The notes: a model not told the origin generated them from the letters alone. 56,313 bases of DNA from Bacteroidales bacterium (GCA_025358455.1 JANYJP010000107.1:1-56313), one strand, 5' to 3'. Positions 1-9,750 are shown, numbered from the stretch's first letter. A program made the numbers and translations.

Positions 1-101
1 ATTCTGATGATGTGCTTCTGATTGTTAAAAAGGAGGAGGAACAGAATATAAAGCAATACCTTGAAGATGTGAAGAAATCTACGAAAGAAAAATTTCTGTA
101 G
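1..101 (+). CDS. C-terminal end of an unidentified protein (partial)
   Basis: An open frame enters from the left edge (first whole codon at base 3) and ends at a TAG at 99-101. It gives 32 residues that start SDDVLLIVKK and end KSTKEKFL, rich in Lys and Glu and probably helical. Too little is present to name a family. It converges with the gldN operon, and the palindrome at 166-209 lies between the two stop codons. That the frame is coding is inferred from its composition and its clean stop before a repeat-rich spacer. Confidence 0.45.
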   Translation, partial: SDDVLLIVKKEEEQNIKQYLEDVKKSTKEKFL

Positions 102-114
102 AAGTGAGCAATAA

Positions 115-190
115 TAATAGAGGAGGGTAAAGATAGTAGAGAAGGGTAAAGATAGTAGAGAAGGATAAAAATAGTAGAGGAGGGTCGCGA
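115..190. repeat. 19-bp tandem repeat, four copies
   Basis: Four consecutive 19-bp units start at 115, 134, 153 and 172. They share the core TAGTAGAGAAGGGTAAAGA with a few substitutions each. There are no spacers between units, so this is not a CRISPR. The last unit forms the left arm of the palindrome at 166-209. Confidence 0.8.
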
Positions 191-209
191 CCCTCCTCTA
201 CTATTTTTA
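166..209. terminator. 44-bp perfect palindrome, probable bidirectional terminator
   Basis: The two 22-base arms are exactly complementary about a TCGCGA centre (185-190). The inner stem is GC-rich. Each arm ends in a run of five A (left) or five T (right). An RNA from either strand would therefore form a long hairpin followed by a U-run, as in an intrinsic terminator. It lies between the upstream plus-strand gene (stop at 101) and gldN (minus, ending at 304), where a two-way terminator is expected. Function is inferred; the symmetry is directly visible. Confidence 0.7.
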
Positions 210-303
210 ACTCTAAATCCCTTAACACCGGCCTTCCGATGGGCAGGGGGACTTATTGATTAAATGTTTATATTATAGCCCCTTTCAGTGGGTTGTGGGT
301 ATC

Positions 304-1128
304 CTAGTATTCCCAAAGATCGTGTTCAAAATTGAAAAGCTCATTTTTTATACGTTCAGCCTCAAAAAGGGTATATTTCCCTACCTGATATTCCTGGATC
401 ATCCTGTCATTGTACACATTGGATTCCCCGTAAATCATGCTTCCGAACCTTCTTTGCATGAAAAGGTCATCAAATGACATTCTCTGAGCGTCGTTATTAC
501 TAAGATACACCTCCTGTTTTGCAAGAGCGTCCCTGGCTTCGTTATATTTAATCCAGAATAAGGGTTTCTTAAGAATTCTTCCGGCCTGTTCGTCGAATGC
601 CATGTAAATAGGCTGAATAGCAATTATTCTTACATCGAGTTTTGAAAGTTTCTTATCAAAATACCATTCTTCATAAAGAAGCAATTGTTTCACCTCTTCA
701 GGTTTGGCATCCTGCTTAATTGTGGTATCTCTGGTTAACCCTGCAGCATTAATAGTAATTGATTCAGTTTTGGTAACAGCTCCCATTTTCCCTTCAATGT
801 CTGAATATGTTGTACTTACACTTGTATTCAGAGGATCATAAGCTATTAGTCTGCCGGCTTTAATCTCTTCAAGAAGGATATTAATGAAGTTTTTTCTGCC
901 ATCAAGAGTTGTCGTAGTGGGATAGTACAAAGGTTGGTTTATCTTTTCCCTCAGGTCGATCATCCTATATATCTTTTTTGACCATACAGCATCCGCTTCT
1001 CTCAGGTAAGGGAACTCAATCTTTTTTGCATCAGGCATCGATTTCTGGTAAATATCACCGAAACTCTGAGCATTAATAACACCTGACAGCGATAGGGCAA
1101 TAAATCCAAAAAGAATTTTCTTATTCAT
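304..1128 (-). CDS. gldN: Gliding motility / type IX secretion protein GldN (PorN)
   Basis: A 274-residue protein with an N-terminal signal peptide (hydrophobic stretch at residues 5-18, cleavage likely after the VINAQ region). The mature part matches the GldN/PorN family, including the region around [16 protein letters not shown]-type sequence and the [11 protein letters not shown] motif. GldN forms the periplasmic ring of the T9SS with the GldK lipoprotein beneath the outer membrane. It is the last gene of porP-gldK-gldL-gldM-gldN, 20 bases after gldM, so it is probably co-transcribed. At 274 residues it is somewhat shorter than P. gingivalis PorN. ATG start at 1128. Confidence 0.93.
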   Translation of the reverse strand: MNKKILFGFIALSLSGVINAQSFGDIYQKSMPDAKKIEFPYLREADAVWSKKIYRMIDLREKINQPLYYPTTTTLDGRKNFINILLEEIKAGRLIAYDPLNTSVSTTYSDIEGKMGAVTKTESITINAAGLTRDTTIKQDAKPEEVKQLLLYEEWYFDKKLSKLDVRIIAIQPIYMAFDEQAGRILKKPLFWIKYNEARDALAKQEVYLSNNDAQRMSFDDLFMQRRFGSMIYGESNVYNDRMIQEYQVGKYTLFEAERIKNELFNFEHDLWEY

Positions 1129-1148
1129 GATGGTATATTTTTTTTGTA

Positions 1149-2744
1149 CTAATCAATTTTCAAAATTATAGGCATTAACTCCTTCGTTTTTTGATCTGGT
1201 CCCACTGCCTTGATATCCTTTATGATCAGGTTTTTTCCTCTGGTAAGCCTGCTGATCAGATCTTTTTGTTTTGGTGTAAGGTTACTGCCTGTACTTGATT
1301 CTTCATAGTCAGCTCCCTTGTCAGAATACAGTACTGTAAATCCGGTAACCTGATATTGAAGGTCAAAGTCGAAATCGGGCAATATTGCAAACACACCCTG
1401 TTGAGCCGCAGCAGTTGCCCTGGGAACACTTCCTGTACTTTTCTGTGCAAATTGCGCAACAGGAACGGGAAGACCTTTTACCCTGAATGGATATGGTGCA
1501 AACTGTACAGGTTTTCCGCTCATATCAGCAGTAACAATTATCTGAACATCCTGTCCGACAGCGTTTGGTTTGATAGCCCAGGTACCCTTGAAATTCACGC
1601 CTTTTGAGTTTTTAACTTTTTCAGTAGTAACGGTTCCGTTTACAACTTTGATCTTAATCTTATCAGGACTAACACCGGGTACTGAAACGTCAATAGGGTT
1701 GGGGATACCTGTATACATAACGTTCATTGCTGTGGCAGATACAATAACATTGGGTTCACCGACAACATATGATGCATCGAAGTCATAGTTTTTAATTGTC
1801 CCGTCAGGTGCTTTCAGGGCGATTATGCCACCCCATTTTTTTGGTCCGACTGAAGCAGCGCGGGCTTTATATATCCCTTTACCTGAATCATCAAGTTCAA
1901 GTTTATTTCCTCCAACTGTAATTTCCGGTTTCTGGGTAGTATCTGTAGCAGAGATAAATACCTGTGCTTCATAATCACTTCCCATAGTTACATAATTATT
2001 ATTCGGGATAACAATTGCAGTAAGCTTATTAAACTTAAAGGAGGAGGCATCAATCTGGGAGTAGAGATAGTTAAGAACTTCCGTTTCAGCATTTCTTACG
2101 TTAACCTGGTATTCTGAAAGGATACATATAACTGCCACAAGTGGTAATGTCTGGAAATTAAGGTTTTCCCAACGTTCAGTTGCGCCATCTTTGTTTATTC
2201 CGTCATCAGTCATCAGGCTTATTTTTAAAGCTTTTTCGGCTGTTGGATTTTTTCCCTCAAGAGTGGTTACCAGGAACTCACGGTAATCTTTAAGAATAGC
2301 CTTCAGGTCGTTAGCTTTACCATTTTCGTTTGGTCCGATCATAATTTCAGAAGGGACATTGGTGTCATCAATTCTTTTAACTTCTTCAACAATTACTTCA
2401 GTTCCTTTGACGGCCAGGTTTTCAGGACCTTCAGCTTTATTGATAATTTCTATTTTGAGACCTTGAATAAAGTTAAATGCCTCGTCTGCACGTTCTTTAA
2501 CTGAATATGCTGCTGTTTTATATTTTCCTGCTTTTGTGGGGTTTTCAGCTGCTGCCCTGTCGAATTCCTGATAAATGATATTATTTTTTATAGCGTAGTT
2601 AGCGATTGTCTGAGTAAGACCCTTATCAACTTTTTTAAATGCTTCAACGGCCTCTTTTGATACGTTAAGTGCAAGCATGGCGGTAAGCACCAGGTACATC
2701 ATACCGATCATCTTTTGCCGTGGAGATAGCCTTTCGTGAGCCAT
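1149..2744 (-). CDS. gldM: Gliding motility / type IX secretion motor protein GldM (PorM)
   Basis: A 531-residue GldM. It begins with the family signature [20 protein letters not shown] and a single transmembrane helix at about residues 12-30, followed by a long periplasmic region of helical then beta-rich domains. In the T9SS, GldM dimers insert their single helix into the GldL pentamer and reach through the periplasm to the GldK-GldN ring, passing on motion driven by proton flow. The length is close to the usual 510-530. It sits 37 bases after gldL and 20 before gldN. No key part is missing. Confidence 0.95.
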   Translation of the reverse strand: MAHERLSPRQKMIGMMYLVLTAMLALNVSKEAVEAFKKVDKGLTQTIANYAIKNNIIYQEFDRAAAENPTKAGKYKTAAYSVKERADEAFNFIQGLKIEIINKAEGPENLAVKGTEVIVEEVKRIDDTNVPSEIMIGPNENGKANDLKAILKDYREFLVTTLEGKNPTAEKALKISLMTDDGINKDGATERWENLNFQTLPLVAVICILSEYQVNVRNAETEVLNYLYSQIDASSFKFNKLTAIVIPNNNYVTMGSDYEAQVFISATDTTQKPEITVGGNKLELDDSGKGIYKARAASVGPKKWGGIIALKAPDGTIKNYDFDASYVVGEPNVIVSATAMNVMYTGIPNPIDVSVPGVSPDKIKIKVVNGTVTTEKVKNSKGVNFKGTWAIKPNAVGQDVQIIVTADMSGKPVQFAPYPFRVKGLPVPVAQFAQKSTGSVPRATAAAQQGVFAILPDFDFDLQYQVTGFTVLYSDKGADYEESSTGSNLTPKQKDLISRLTRGKNLIIKDIKAVGPDQKTKELMPIILKID

Positions 2745-2781
2745 TTTGTAGGTAGTTTAGTTAGGTATTTAAAATGCCACG

Positions 2782-3678
2782 TTATTTAACATTCATAGCA
2801 GAAAGCATATTTCCATAAACATTATTCAAAGCAGACAGACTGTCATTGAGTTTTGTTATCTGTTCGCGGTACTTTTTAGTATCACCGGCTGATTCTGAAA
2901 GGTCTTTCATTAAACCCTGAATACCCTTATATAGGTTTTCAGATTCTTTCATATGGTCATCAGCTCCTTTACGCTGCAGTTCATATACTGCATTAAGAGC
3001 TGAGAGATTTTTGTTCAGCGATTCAAGTTGCTGCTGGTATGATTTTCCACCTATTTCAATAACTGAGAATGAATCAGCCATATTGCGATATGTAGAACTT
3101 GTGTCATTTATTAATTTGGCAGTTGACTGATATGAATCGGATAGTTTGCCCAGGTTATCAGTAGCACCATTAACAGTATTCATATATTTTGTTGAAGCAG
3201 CGGTGACATCGCCCATTGCATTCATATTAGCTGTTGTTTCACTTAGCTTTTTCATTCCAACGCCAAGTTTCTGGAACAGGTCGGGAGTGATTTCTGCTTT
3301 CTCGAGCATCTCATCAAATTTTGCCAGAGCAACAGATCCTGCACCACCACCGATTGCGCCTCCACCACTGTAACCGCCTGTTATTCCTCCAGAATGTTTC
3401 CCGCCATGAGAGGCAAGTTCAGGCGATTCATCTTCCGGAATTCCTGCAAGCTCCGGGTACACAAGCGACCAGTCAACCTCTTCGTGCAATGGTTCAAATG
3501 CTGAGAAGAAGAAGATAACTGCTTCGGTAAGAAGACCAATAGTAAGCATGGTTCCTGCCAGTGGCCAGTGCTGTATTTTAAACAATGCACCAATAATAAC
3601 GACGGAAGCACCTAAACCATAAAGTTTAGAGATGAAATTTTTCCACCCGCTGCTTTGTACTAATTCTGCTAGGCTCAT
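2782..3678 (-). CDS. gldL: Gliding motility / type IX secretion motor protein GldL (PorL)
   Basis: A 298-residue inner-membrane protein with two N-terminal transmembrane helices (about residues 17-35 and 41-61), then a long cytoplasmic tail with a Gly-rich linker (about residues 92-116) and a coiled-coil-like C-terminal half. The loop FKIQHWPLAG and the in-membrane acidic residue Glu52 (GLLTEAVIFFF) match the conserved charged positions of the GldL proton channel. GldL pentamers enclose the GldM helices to form the T9SS motor. The tail makes it longer than F. johnsoniae GldL (about 215) and close to PorL. Confidence 0.94.
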   Translation of the reverse strand: MSLAELVQSSGWKNFISKLYGLGASVVIIGALFKIQHWPLAGTMLTIGLLTEAVIFFFSAFEPLHEEVDWSLVYPELAGIPEDESPELASHGGKHSGGITGGYSGGGAIGGGAGSVALAKFDEMLEKAEITPDLFQKLGVGMKKLSETTANMNAMGDVTAASTKYMNTVNGATDNLGKLSDSYQSTAKLINDTSSTYRNMADSFSVIEIGGKSYQQQLESLNKNLSALNAVYELQRKGADDHMKESENLYKGIQGLMKDLSESAGDTKKYREQITKLNDSLSALNNVYGNMLSAMNVK

Positions 3679-3710
3679 ATACCTGATTATTTTAGGGTTA
3701 TTTCAATTAT

Positions 3711-5054
3711 TTAGTTTACACCAATATATCCTCTTACATTGCGGAAACCAACATATGGTTTTGTGGAATCCTGATATTCATAATCTCTTGAACTGGTCTG
3801 AAGAAAATAGGCTATATCTTTCCAGGAGCCGCCACGTATAACTTTACGTTTCATAATAGGAGGATCCTGTGGCTTTGCATTGTACTGATAGTCAGGCTGA
3901 AGATCGTGCTGGAAGATATAAGCTGATGGAGAATATGAACCACGTGTCCATTCAGAAACGTTACCTGACATATCATAAAGGCCATATTCATTTGGTTCAT
4001 AAGACCCTACTTTTCCGGCATACACATTTCCATCATCAATATAGTTACCGCGCAATGGTTTAAAGTTGGCAAGGAAACACCCTTTGTAGTTACGGGTATA
4101 AGGTCCGCCCCATGGGTACATGGAAAGAGCAAGTCCGCCTCTGGCTGCATATTCCCATTGTGACTCAAGCGGTAGTTCATAATTCTGTACATCAGGAATT
4201 CCCTCTTTTCTGAGTGAAGTATTCATATAGTCGGTTCTCCAGATGCTGAAAGCGCTTGCCTGAACCCACGATACACCTACAACCGGATAATCATCAAATG
4301 ATGGATGCCAGAAATAAAGTGAAGCCTGGGGATCGTTGAATGAATAAGTAAAATCTCTGATCCAGCAGAGAGTATCAGGATAAACATTAATGATATTATG
4401 TTTGATAAATGATGAGCGGTCTTTTACATCGGTACGTGTTCCGTCCAGATTTGTTACCTGCCCCTCATACTTCCCGGTGTTTGTAGCATAATCTTGCTTA
4501 TAATTTGATTTTGCTGCCTGTTGATAATCAACCCAGAAATAGGAATAATTCAGTTTTCTGACATCTATTTGTTTTTTGCCGTTGAATCTTTCTTCAGGAG
4601 GATAATACATCTCCTCAAAAGTTGTTTTAGTGGTTTCTTCTTCAGGATCGATTTTTTCTTCCCAGTTAATCACATTGGGCTCAATTACATTGCCGTCCTT
4701 ATCTGCCATGAAGTATTGCCTGTCAGGTACGCTTGCGTTTCCAAGTTTTGTTCTGAGAATTGAATCGCGGACGTAATATACAAACTGGCGATATTTATTA
4801 TTTGTAATTTCTGTCTGATCCATCCAGAAAGCATCTACTGTAACTGACTTTGATATAGCGTTATTTGCAAATAGTGCATCCTGATCGCTGGGGCCCATCA
4901 TAAAATTCCCGGCAGGAATAAATGCCATCTCAAAGGGTTCCGGCTCAAAGAATTTCTTCCGCCCCTGAACACCAGTCAATTCTCCATTTTTTGAAGAATG
5001 GCAACCAGTCAACAAGAGTATCAATATTAGAGCAGATAGGGTTACCTTTTTCAT
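3711..5054 (-). CDS. gldK: Gliding motility / type IX secretion lipoprotein GldK (PorK)
   Basis: A 447-residue lipoprotein. The signal peptide ends in the lipobox LLTGC with lipidation Cys18. The rest is a formylglycine-generating-enzyme/sulfatase-modifying fold, with GNFMMGPSD near residue 49, WVQASAFSIW, MSGNVSEWTRG and a C-terminal GGSWKD...VGFRNVR motif. In T9SS GldK the fold is structural: it builds the outer-membrane-anchored ring with GldN. It is second in the operon, 46 bases after porP, and 32 bases before gldL. Confidence 0.94.
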   Translation of the reverse strand: MKKVTLSALILILLLTGCHSSKNGELTGVQGRKKFFEPEPFEMAFIPAGNFMMGPSDQDALFANNAISKSVTVDAFWMDQTEITNNKYRQFVYYVRDSILRTKLGNASVPDRQYFMADKDGNVIEPNVINWEEKIDPEEETTKTTFEEMYYPPEERFNGKKQIDVRKLNYSYFWVDYQQAAKSNYKQDYATNTGKYEGQVTNLDGTRTDVKDRSSFIKHNIINVYPDTLCWIRDFTYSFNDPQASLYFWHPSFDDYPVVGVSWVQASAFSIWRTDYMNTSLRKEGIPDVQNYELPLESQWEYAARGGLALSMYPWGGPYTRNYKGCFLANFKPLRGNYIDDGNVYAGKVGSYEPNEYGLYDMSGNVSEWTRGSYSPSAYIFQHDLQPDYQYNAKPQDPPIMKRKVIRGGSWKDIAYFLQTSSRDYEYQDSTKPYVGFRNVRGYIGVN

Positions 5055-5100
5055 AATACATTAGAATTTTATATTGCAAGTAAGTTAATTTTTTTAATAA

Positions 5101-6045
5101 TCACAAAAATCTGATACTTTTATATTTCATAGGGCTTTTACCCATATTAAGATCAAAGCAATAATTAACCATGAATTCATGGGACCCGCTACTGCTTTTC
5201 CTAACATCCGATAAAGTAAAATCATAGGCATAACCCAACCTAATCCCATTGAACAATTCAAAGCCTACCATACCGATCAGGGCATCACCAACTCTATAAG
5301 AAACGCCACCCCATACTTTTTTATTGTATCTGATTAATGAGGTTATTGTAAACTGAGCTACTTTACCATCACTGAACGCAAAGATTGAGGGGAGTAGCTC
5401 CAGCGACGGGTTTGACATTTGCAAAACATACCCTGCTGTCAGGTAAAAATGCCTGCTGATATAGGGAGTTCCTTTTGAAAATTTAATCTTAGGTTGATTC
5501 AGGTGCGTAATCGAAAAGCCCCCATAATATTTGTCAGTTTTATAGAATACACCTAACCCCGCATCAAATGCAACATAACTCTCTTTATTTACCGGAATAA
5601 GGGGATCTCCCGATTCTGGTGTATGTGAATCACCTGTGGGGATCGACCAATGTGGAGAAAGTATTTTATTTATCATTCCCAGGCTTAGCCCGATACCAAG
5701 TTTCCCTGTGCCAAGTTCCATCAGGTAAGAATATGATGCAGAAAGGTTTATGTCTTTATCGAAGCCTATATTATCGCTCTCTACCAGTAACCCGACTCCG
5801 CTTTTAACCTTAAATGGGGCAATGGGTGCGCTGATATTAAAAACTGTTGTTGCAGGAGCTCCTTTAAAACCGACCCATTGTTGCCTGTTTAGTGCAGTGG
5901 CACAGATCATTCCGGAGGTCCCGGCAACACCCGGGTTGTATGTAAGTGTGTTGAACATATAATGACTCGACAACGGATCCTGTTGAGACAAAACAGGATG
6001 TATAATTATAACTAAAAAAAGAAATGCAATATTTAGCTTTTTCAT
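5101..6045 (-). CDS. porP: Type IX secretion system outer-membrane protein PorP/SprF
   Basis: A 314-residue PorP/SprF family protein with a signal peptide (residues 1-20, ending VLSQ) and the family start QQDPLSSHYMFNTLTYNPG, followed by RQQWVGFKGAP. The remainder alternates as in a small outer-membrane beta-barrel and ends without a large C-terminal domain. PorP-type proteins work with PorK/N at the outer membrane; SprF paralogues are needed to secrete particular adhesins. Its place directly before gldK fits the porPKLMN order and supports calling it the core PorP. A TAnnTTTG -7 element lies about 70 bases upstream. Confidence 0.92.
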   Translation of the reverse strand: MKKLNIAFLFLVIIIHPVLSQQDPLSSHYMFNTLTYNPGVAGTSGMICATALNRQQWVGFKGAPATTVFNISAPIAPFKVKSGVGLLVESDNIGFDKDINLSASYSYLMELGTGKLGIGLSLGMINKILSPHWSIPTGDSHTPESGDPLIPVNKESYVAFDAGLGVFYKTDKYYGGFSITHLNQPKIKFSKGTPYISRHFYLTAGYVLQMSNPSLELLPSIFAFSDGKVAQFTITSLIRYNKKVWGGVSYRVGDALIGMVGFELFNGIRLGYAYDFTLSDVRKSSSGSHEFMVNYCFDLNMGKSPMKYKSIRFL

Positions 6046-6112
6046 TTCTTTACTTAACGTTGCGATACATTTTAGTTGAACGAGTAAAATAAATAAAAAT
6101 CCGAATCGAATA

Positions 6113-6120
6113 CAAATTTA
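6113..6120 (-). promoter_or_regulatory. Candidate -7 element of the porP-gldKLMN operon
   Basis: Read on the minus strand this is TAAATTTG, an exact match to the Bacteroidota -7 consensus TAnnTTTG, ending 67 bases before the porP ATG. No good TTTG is found 19 bases further upstream, so the -33 half is weak. The surrounding 6046-6268 is AT-rich with no open frame. Confidence 0.4.
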
Positions 6121-6268
6121 CCGGCGATTATTTAAAATTAAATATAATGACCATTTAGAACGATTGAAATTCTACTTTAAACTCTTTAAGATTGATAATT
6201 GCCTGTCAGATTCACATCAAACTTTATCACAAATCCTTTATACGCAGAAGACGTGTATAATGTTATAT

Positions 6269-7438
6269 TTATTTTTTTAATCTTTCGGTAGCATTAACCC
6301 ATCTGTCTGGAACCTCATTCCGGTTTGCCTTATTGTAATCCTCATGGGAACATGCAATATAAATGTTCAGGTCCTTTTCTGACGGAAGTTCAATCCACCA
6401 CCTGTCGGTAAGGTTACTTTTGACAAATATAAGGTCGTCCTCGAGATCGGTAACTCTTACATGATATTTAATGAAACGTCCTGAATTACTGATGCTTAAA
6501 GCAGGTGTTTCATATTGTTTCTGCGAAAAACCTTCAAGAAAAAACCAGAGGATCTGAGCGGCGAGCCCTGATGTCTGTGAACGGATATCATATTCGGGAT
6601 TAACATCAAATAATCCAAATATTTTCAGCTTATCTGATATTCCTGCATATCTCGAAAGGAGACAGATCTCTTCTCCATAAAATCCATTCGGCGATGGACA
6701 AATTGTTCCTGGTGCATCTGATTGTCTCACAGCTGAAATATCAAAGATTGTTACATCGGAGTCTCTGAAAAGAGGTTCGGTAAGATAGATTGCCTGTCTG
6801 ACATCTCCGATTCTTACAAGCTCTGACCTTCGTCTCAGGAACCGGTTTATTACCTGCTGATCATTCAGATAGGTCTGGTAGCCTATATTAATGTAATGTG
6901 CAAAAGTACTTTTGTGGTTATTAATAATGGTGTTTAGGTAATTAAAGGAATCAGGCTCTTTCTTTTCATTGTTATAATCGATCCTTGGATCAACTGCAGT
7001 AAGTGTATAGTTGATCTTTTGATGCGAGAGGGCCTTGTCAAGAGCCGGAACAAGTGCACTGCTGCCGCCGATAATTACCGGGAATACATTTTCCTGTATC
7101 AATAAGGTGAGGATATCAGAAAGACCTGCAATAGTATCATTGAACGTGACGCCCTGCTTCATATTACCGAGATCGATGATCTTAGGTTTTCCGGGGATCT
7201 TTGCCAGTTTATACAACTCACCCCTGATAACATCCGGACCTTTCAGTGAACCGGCATTGGGAGAGTTCCTGCCATCAGGTATTCCTACTATGGCAATCCT
7301 GTACTTACTGATATCTTTCAGAGGGTTGTTATCAGTGTGAATGGTAATATTGTGAGGGAAACCGGCCTGAGCGTTCAGATACGCAAAATCAGGACTCTCA
7401 ATGCTTACAGGGTTGAAATAGTCGTTCAGATCTACCAT
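6269..7438 (-). CDS. Ureohydrolase (arginase/formimidoylglutamase) fold protein, probably non-catalytic
   Basis: A 389-residue protein whose middle (about residues 45-330) follows the ureohydrolase fold. The three metal-binding motifs are altered. The GGxH motif reads GGSS (124-127), the DAHxD motif reads DPRID (150-154), and the SxDxDxxDPxxAPG motif reads FDISAVRQSDAPG (232-244). Of the six manganese ligands, D150, D154 and D233 remain, while the two His and one Asp are Ser127, Arg152 and Ser235. Arginase or formimidoylglutamase activity is therefore unlikely, although homologues are often annotated that way. It starts eight bases after topA ends, so the two probably share a transcript. Function unknown; a binding or scaffolding role is a guess. 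Confidence 0.75.
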   Translation of the reverse strand: MVDLNDYFNPVSIESPDFAYLNAQAGFPHNITIHTDNNPLKDISKYRIAIVGIPDGRNSPNAGSLKGPDVIRGELYKLAKIPGKPKIIDLGNMKQGVTFNDTIAGLSDILTLLIQENVFPVIIGGSSALVPALDKALSHQKINYTLTAVDPRIDYNNEKKEPDSFNYLNTIINNHKSTFAHYINIGYQTYLNDQQVINRFLRRRSELVRIGDVRQAIYLTEPLFRDSDVTIFDISAVRQSDAPGTICPSPNGFYGEEICLLSRYAGISDKLKIFGLFDVNPEYDIRSQTSGLAAQILWFFLEGFSQKQYETPALSISNSGRFIKYHVRVTDLEDDLIFVKSNLTDRWWIELPSEKDLNIYIACSHEDYNKANRNEVPDRWVNATERLKK

Positions 7439-7446
7439 AGTATATT

Positions 7447-9750
7447 TTAAGAACTCTTTTTGGTTTTATCACTGTTTTCAATAATAGTTGAACAATCATC
7501 TTTTGTCAGTTTTTCTGCGTCTGTGCCTTTTGGAAGTCTGTAGTTTAGCTTATCCTTAACAAGATAAGGTCCGTATCTTCCGTTGAGAACCATCATATCA
7601 CCAAAATCCTTAATTACCTTCTTTTTGTCACTTTCATTTTTTTCTAAAATAACCTCAACGGCTCTGTCAAAGGTCACTGTATATGGATCGTCCACTCCTT
7701 TTTTTAAGGAGAAAAATTTGCTCTTGTATCTGATATATGGGCCAAATTTTCCGATTCCGACAACCGTATCATCACCTTCATATTCACCTAATGAACGGGG
7801 AAGGCGGAACAGGTTGAGCGCTTCATCAAGTGTTATAGTTTCCAGCAACTGGCTCTTGGACAGGCTTGCAAACCTGGGTTTTTCATCGTTTCCTGAATCG
7901 CCTATTTGTGCAACAGGACCGAACCTTCCCATTCTAACCGTAACAGATTCCCCTGTATCAGGATGTTTTCCGAGTACTCTTACACCGGTTTTTCTCTCCT
8001 TCTTTTCAAGCGTGTTGGTAACAGTTTTATGGAATGGGGAATAAAATTTATCAATCATTCCGGTCCATTTAAGGTTACCAAGAGCAATCTCATCAAACTG
8101 TTCTTCAATTTCAGCAGTAAAATGGTAATCAACGATTTCTGAGAAGTTCTCCAATAAGAAATCATTTACGATCATCCCAATGTCCTGTGGGAAAAGTTTT
8201 GATTTTTCTTTCCCGGCAATCTCGGTTTTTGTTGAGACTGCCTGTTTCCCGTTAAGAAGCGTGATAATTGTTATCTGACGCTTTTCTCCGGGTCTGTCTT
8301 CACGCGAAACATATCCGCGGTTCTGAATTGTTGAGATTGTCGGAGCATATGTTGATGGTCGTCCAATCCCTAATTCCTCAAGCTTTTTAACAAGGCTCGC
8401 TTCAGTATATCTTGGAGGCGGTGTTGTGAATTTCTGTGTTGCTGTTATATTTTCATAAGTAAGAGGCATGCCTTTTACAACAGGAGGGATAACATACCTT
8501 TCATCATCTCCGGTTTCCTGATCGCTCGATTCAGCATAAACCCTGAGGAACCCGTCAAACTTAATTACCTCTCCGTTGGCCTGGAATGTAACCGGAGAGT
8601 TATTCATATCAATTGAAATAGAAGTTTTTTCTATTATTGCATCGGACATTTGCGAAGCAACTGTCCTCTTCCAAATCAGTTCGTAAAGCCTCTTTTCATT
8701 CTGGCTCCCTGAAGTTTCAGGCTGGTCGAGATAGGCAGGACGGATAGCTTCATGTGCTTCCTGTGCGCCTTTCGATTTTGTTTTAAACTGACGGGTTTTG
8801 GAATATTTTTCACCGTACTCCGATACTATCATTTCGCGCGACTTTACAAGAGCAAGTTTTGAAAGGTTAGTAGAGTCAGTCCTCATATAAGTTATTTTAC
8901 CCGCTTCATATAACTTCTGTGCTACAGCCATTGTCTGGGCAACCGAGAATCCAAGTTTCCTGAATGCTTCCTGCTGCAGGGTTGATGTGGTAAAAGGCGG
9001 TGCAGGTGAACGTGTTCCCGGTTTAATGGCTATATTTGCTATTGTATATTTTGAACCGGTACAAAGCTCCAGAAATTCAGATGCTTCTTTTTCATCAGGG
9101 AATCTCTTTGAAGCTTCTGCTCTAAGAACAGCATTATCTCCGCTTGCCGTATCAATCCGGAATACAGCTGTAACTCTGAATGCAGACTCAGATTCGAAAG
9201 AGATAATTTCCCTTTCTCTTTCAACGAGAAGGCGCACAGCTACCGACTGAACCCTTCCGGCAGAGAGTGATGGCTGTACCTTCTTCCAGAGGACAGGTGA
9301 AATTTCAAAACCCACCAACCTGTCAAGAATACGTCTGGCCTGCTGCGAATTAACAAGATTCATATCAATCAGCCGCGGGGTTTCTATAGCATTTGTGATG
9401 GCCTCTTTTGTAATTTCATGAAATACAATTCTCTTTGTTGTGGCGAGATCGAGGCTAAGCACACTGGCAAGATGCCAGGCAATTGCTTCTCCTTCACGGT
9501 CCTCATCAGATGCGATCCATATATTCTTAGAACCGGAAGCGGCCTTGCGCAATTCGCTTACTACTTTTGCTTTTTCTTTCGGGATCTCATAATCGGGCGT
9601 GAAATTATTTTCAACATCTATACCCATACCCTTTTTGGAGAGATCTCTTATATGCCCGAAACTGGAAACAACTCGGAAATCTTTTCCCAGAAACTTCTCA
9701 ATGGTTTTCGCTTTAGCGGGCGACTCAACAATTACAAGATTTTCGATCAT
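7447..9750 (-). CDS. topA: DNA topoisomerase I (type IA)
   Basis: A 767-residue type IA topoisomerase that relaxes negative supercoils through a covalent 5'-phosphotyrosine. The Toprim domain starts at residue 5 (VIVESPAKAKT, Glu9) and carries the acidic triad in SDEDREGEA (residues 81-89). The catalytic Tyr288 lies in the YMRTDST motif. The C-terminal 170 residues hold three topoisomerase C-terminal repeats marked by RMGRFGPVAQIG, GIGKFGPYIRY and LNGRYGPYLV. They lack the Cys zinc fingers of the E. coli enzyme. It is divergent from the class A PBP gene at 9870. Confidence 0.97.
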   Translation of the reverse strand: MIENLVIVESPAKAKTIEKFLGKDFRVVSSFGHIRDLSKKGMGIDVENNFTPDYEIPKEKAKVVSELRKAASGSKNIWIASDEDREGEAIAWHLASVLSLDLATTKRIVFHEITKEAITNAIETPRLIDMNLVNSQQARRILDRLVGFEISPVLWKKVQPSLSAGRVQSVAVRLLVEREREIISFESESAFRVTAVFRIDTASGDNAVLRAEASKRFPDEKEASEFLELCTGSKYTIANIAIKPGTRSPAPPFTTSTLQQEAFRKLGFSVAQTMAVAQKLYEAGKITYMRTDSTNLSKLALVKSREMIVSEYGEKYSKTRQFKTKSKGAQEAHEAIRPAYLDQPETSGSQNEKRLYELIWKRTVASQMSDAIIEKTSISIDMNNSPVTFQANGEVIKFDGFLRVYAESSDQETGDDERYVIPPVVKGMPLTYENITATQKFTTPPPRYTEASLVKKLEELGIGRPSTYAPTISTIQNRGYVSREDRPGEKRQITIITLLNGKQAVSTKTEIAGKEKSKLFPQDIGMIVNDFLLENFSEIVDYHFTAEIEEQFDEIALGNLKWTGMIDKFYSPFHKTVTNTLEKKERKTGVRVLGKHPDTGESVTVRMGRFGPVAQIGDSGNDEKPRFASLSKSQLLETITLDEALNLFRLPRSLGEYEGDDTVVGIGKFGPYIRYKSKFFSLKKGVDDPYTVTFDRAVEVILEKNESDKKKVIKDFGDMMVLNGRYGPYLVKDKLNYRLPKGTDAEKLTKDDCSTIIENSDKTKKSS

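Noticed and set aside
115-190. CRISPR-like array
   Set aside because: The 19-bp units are contiguous with no spacers, and no cas gene is present.
7583-8044. A 153-residue plus-strand frame antisense to topA
   Set aside because: It is a shadow of the topA C-terminal repeats, with no recognisable domain.
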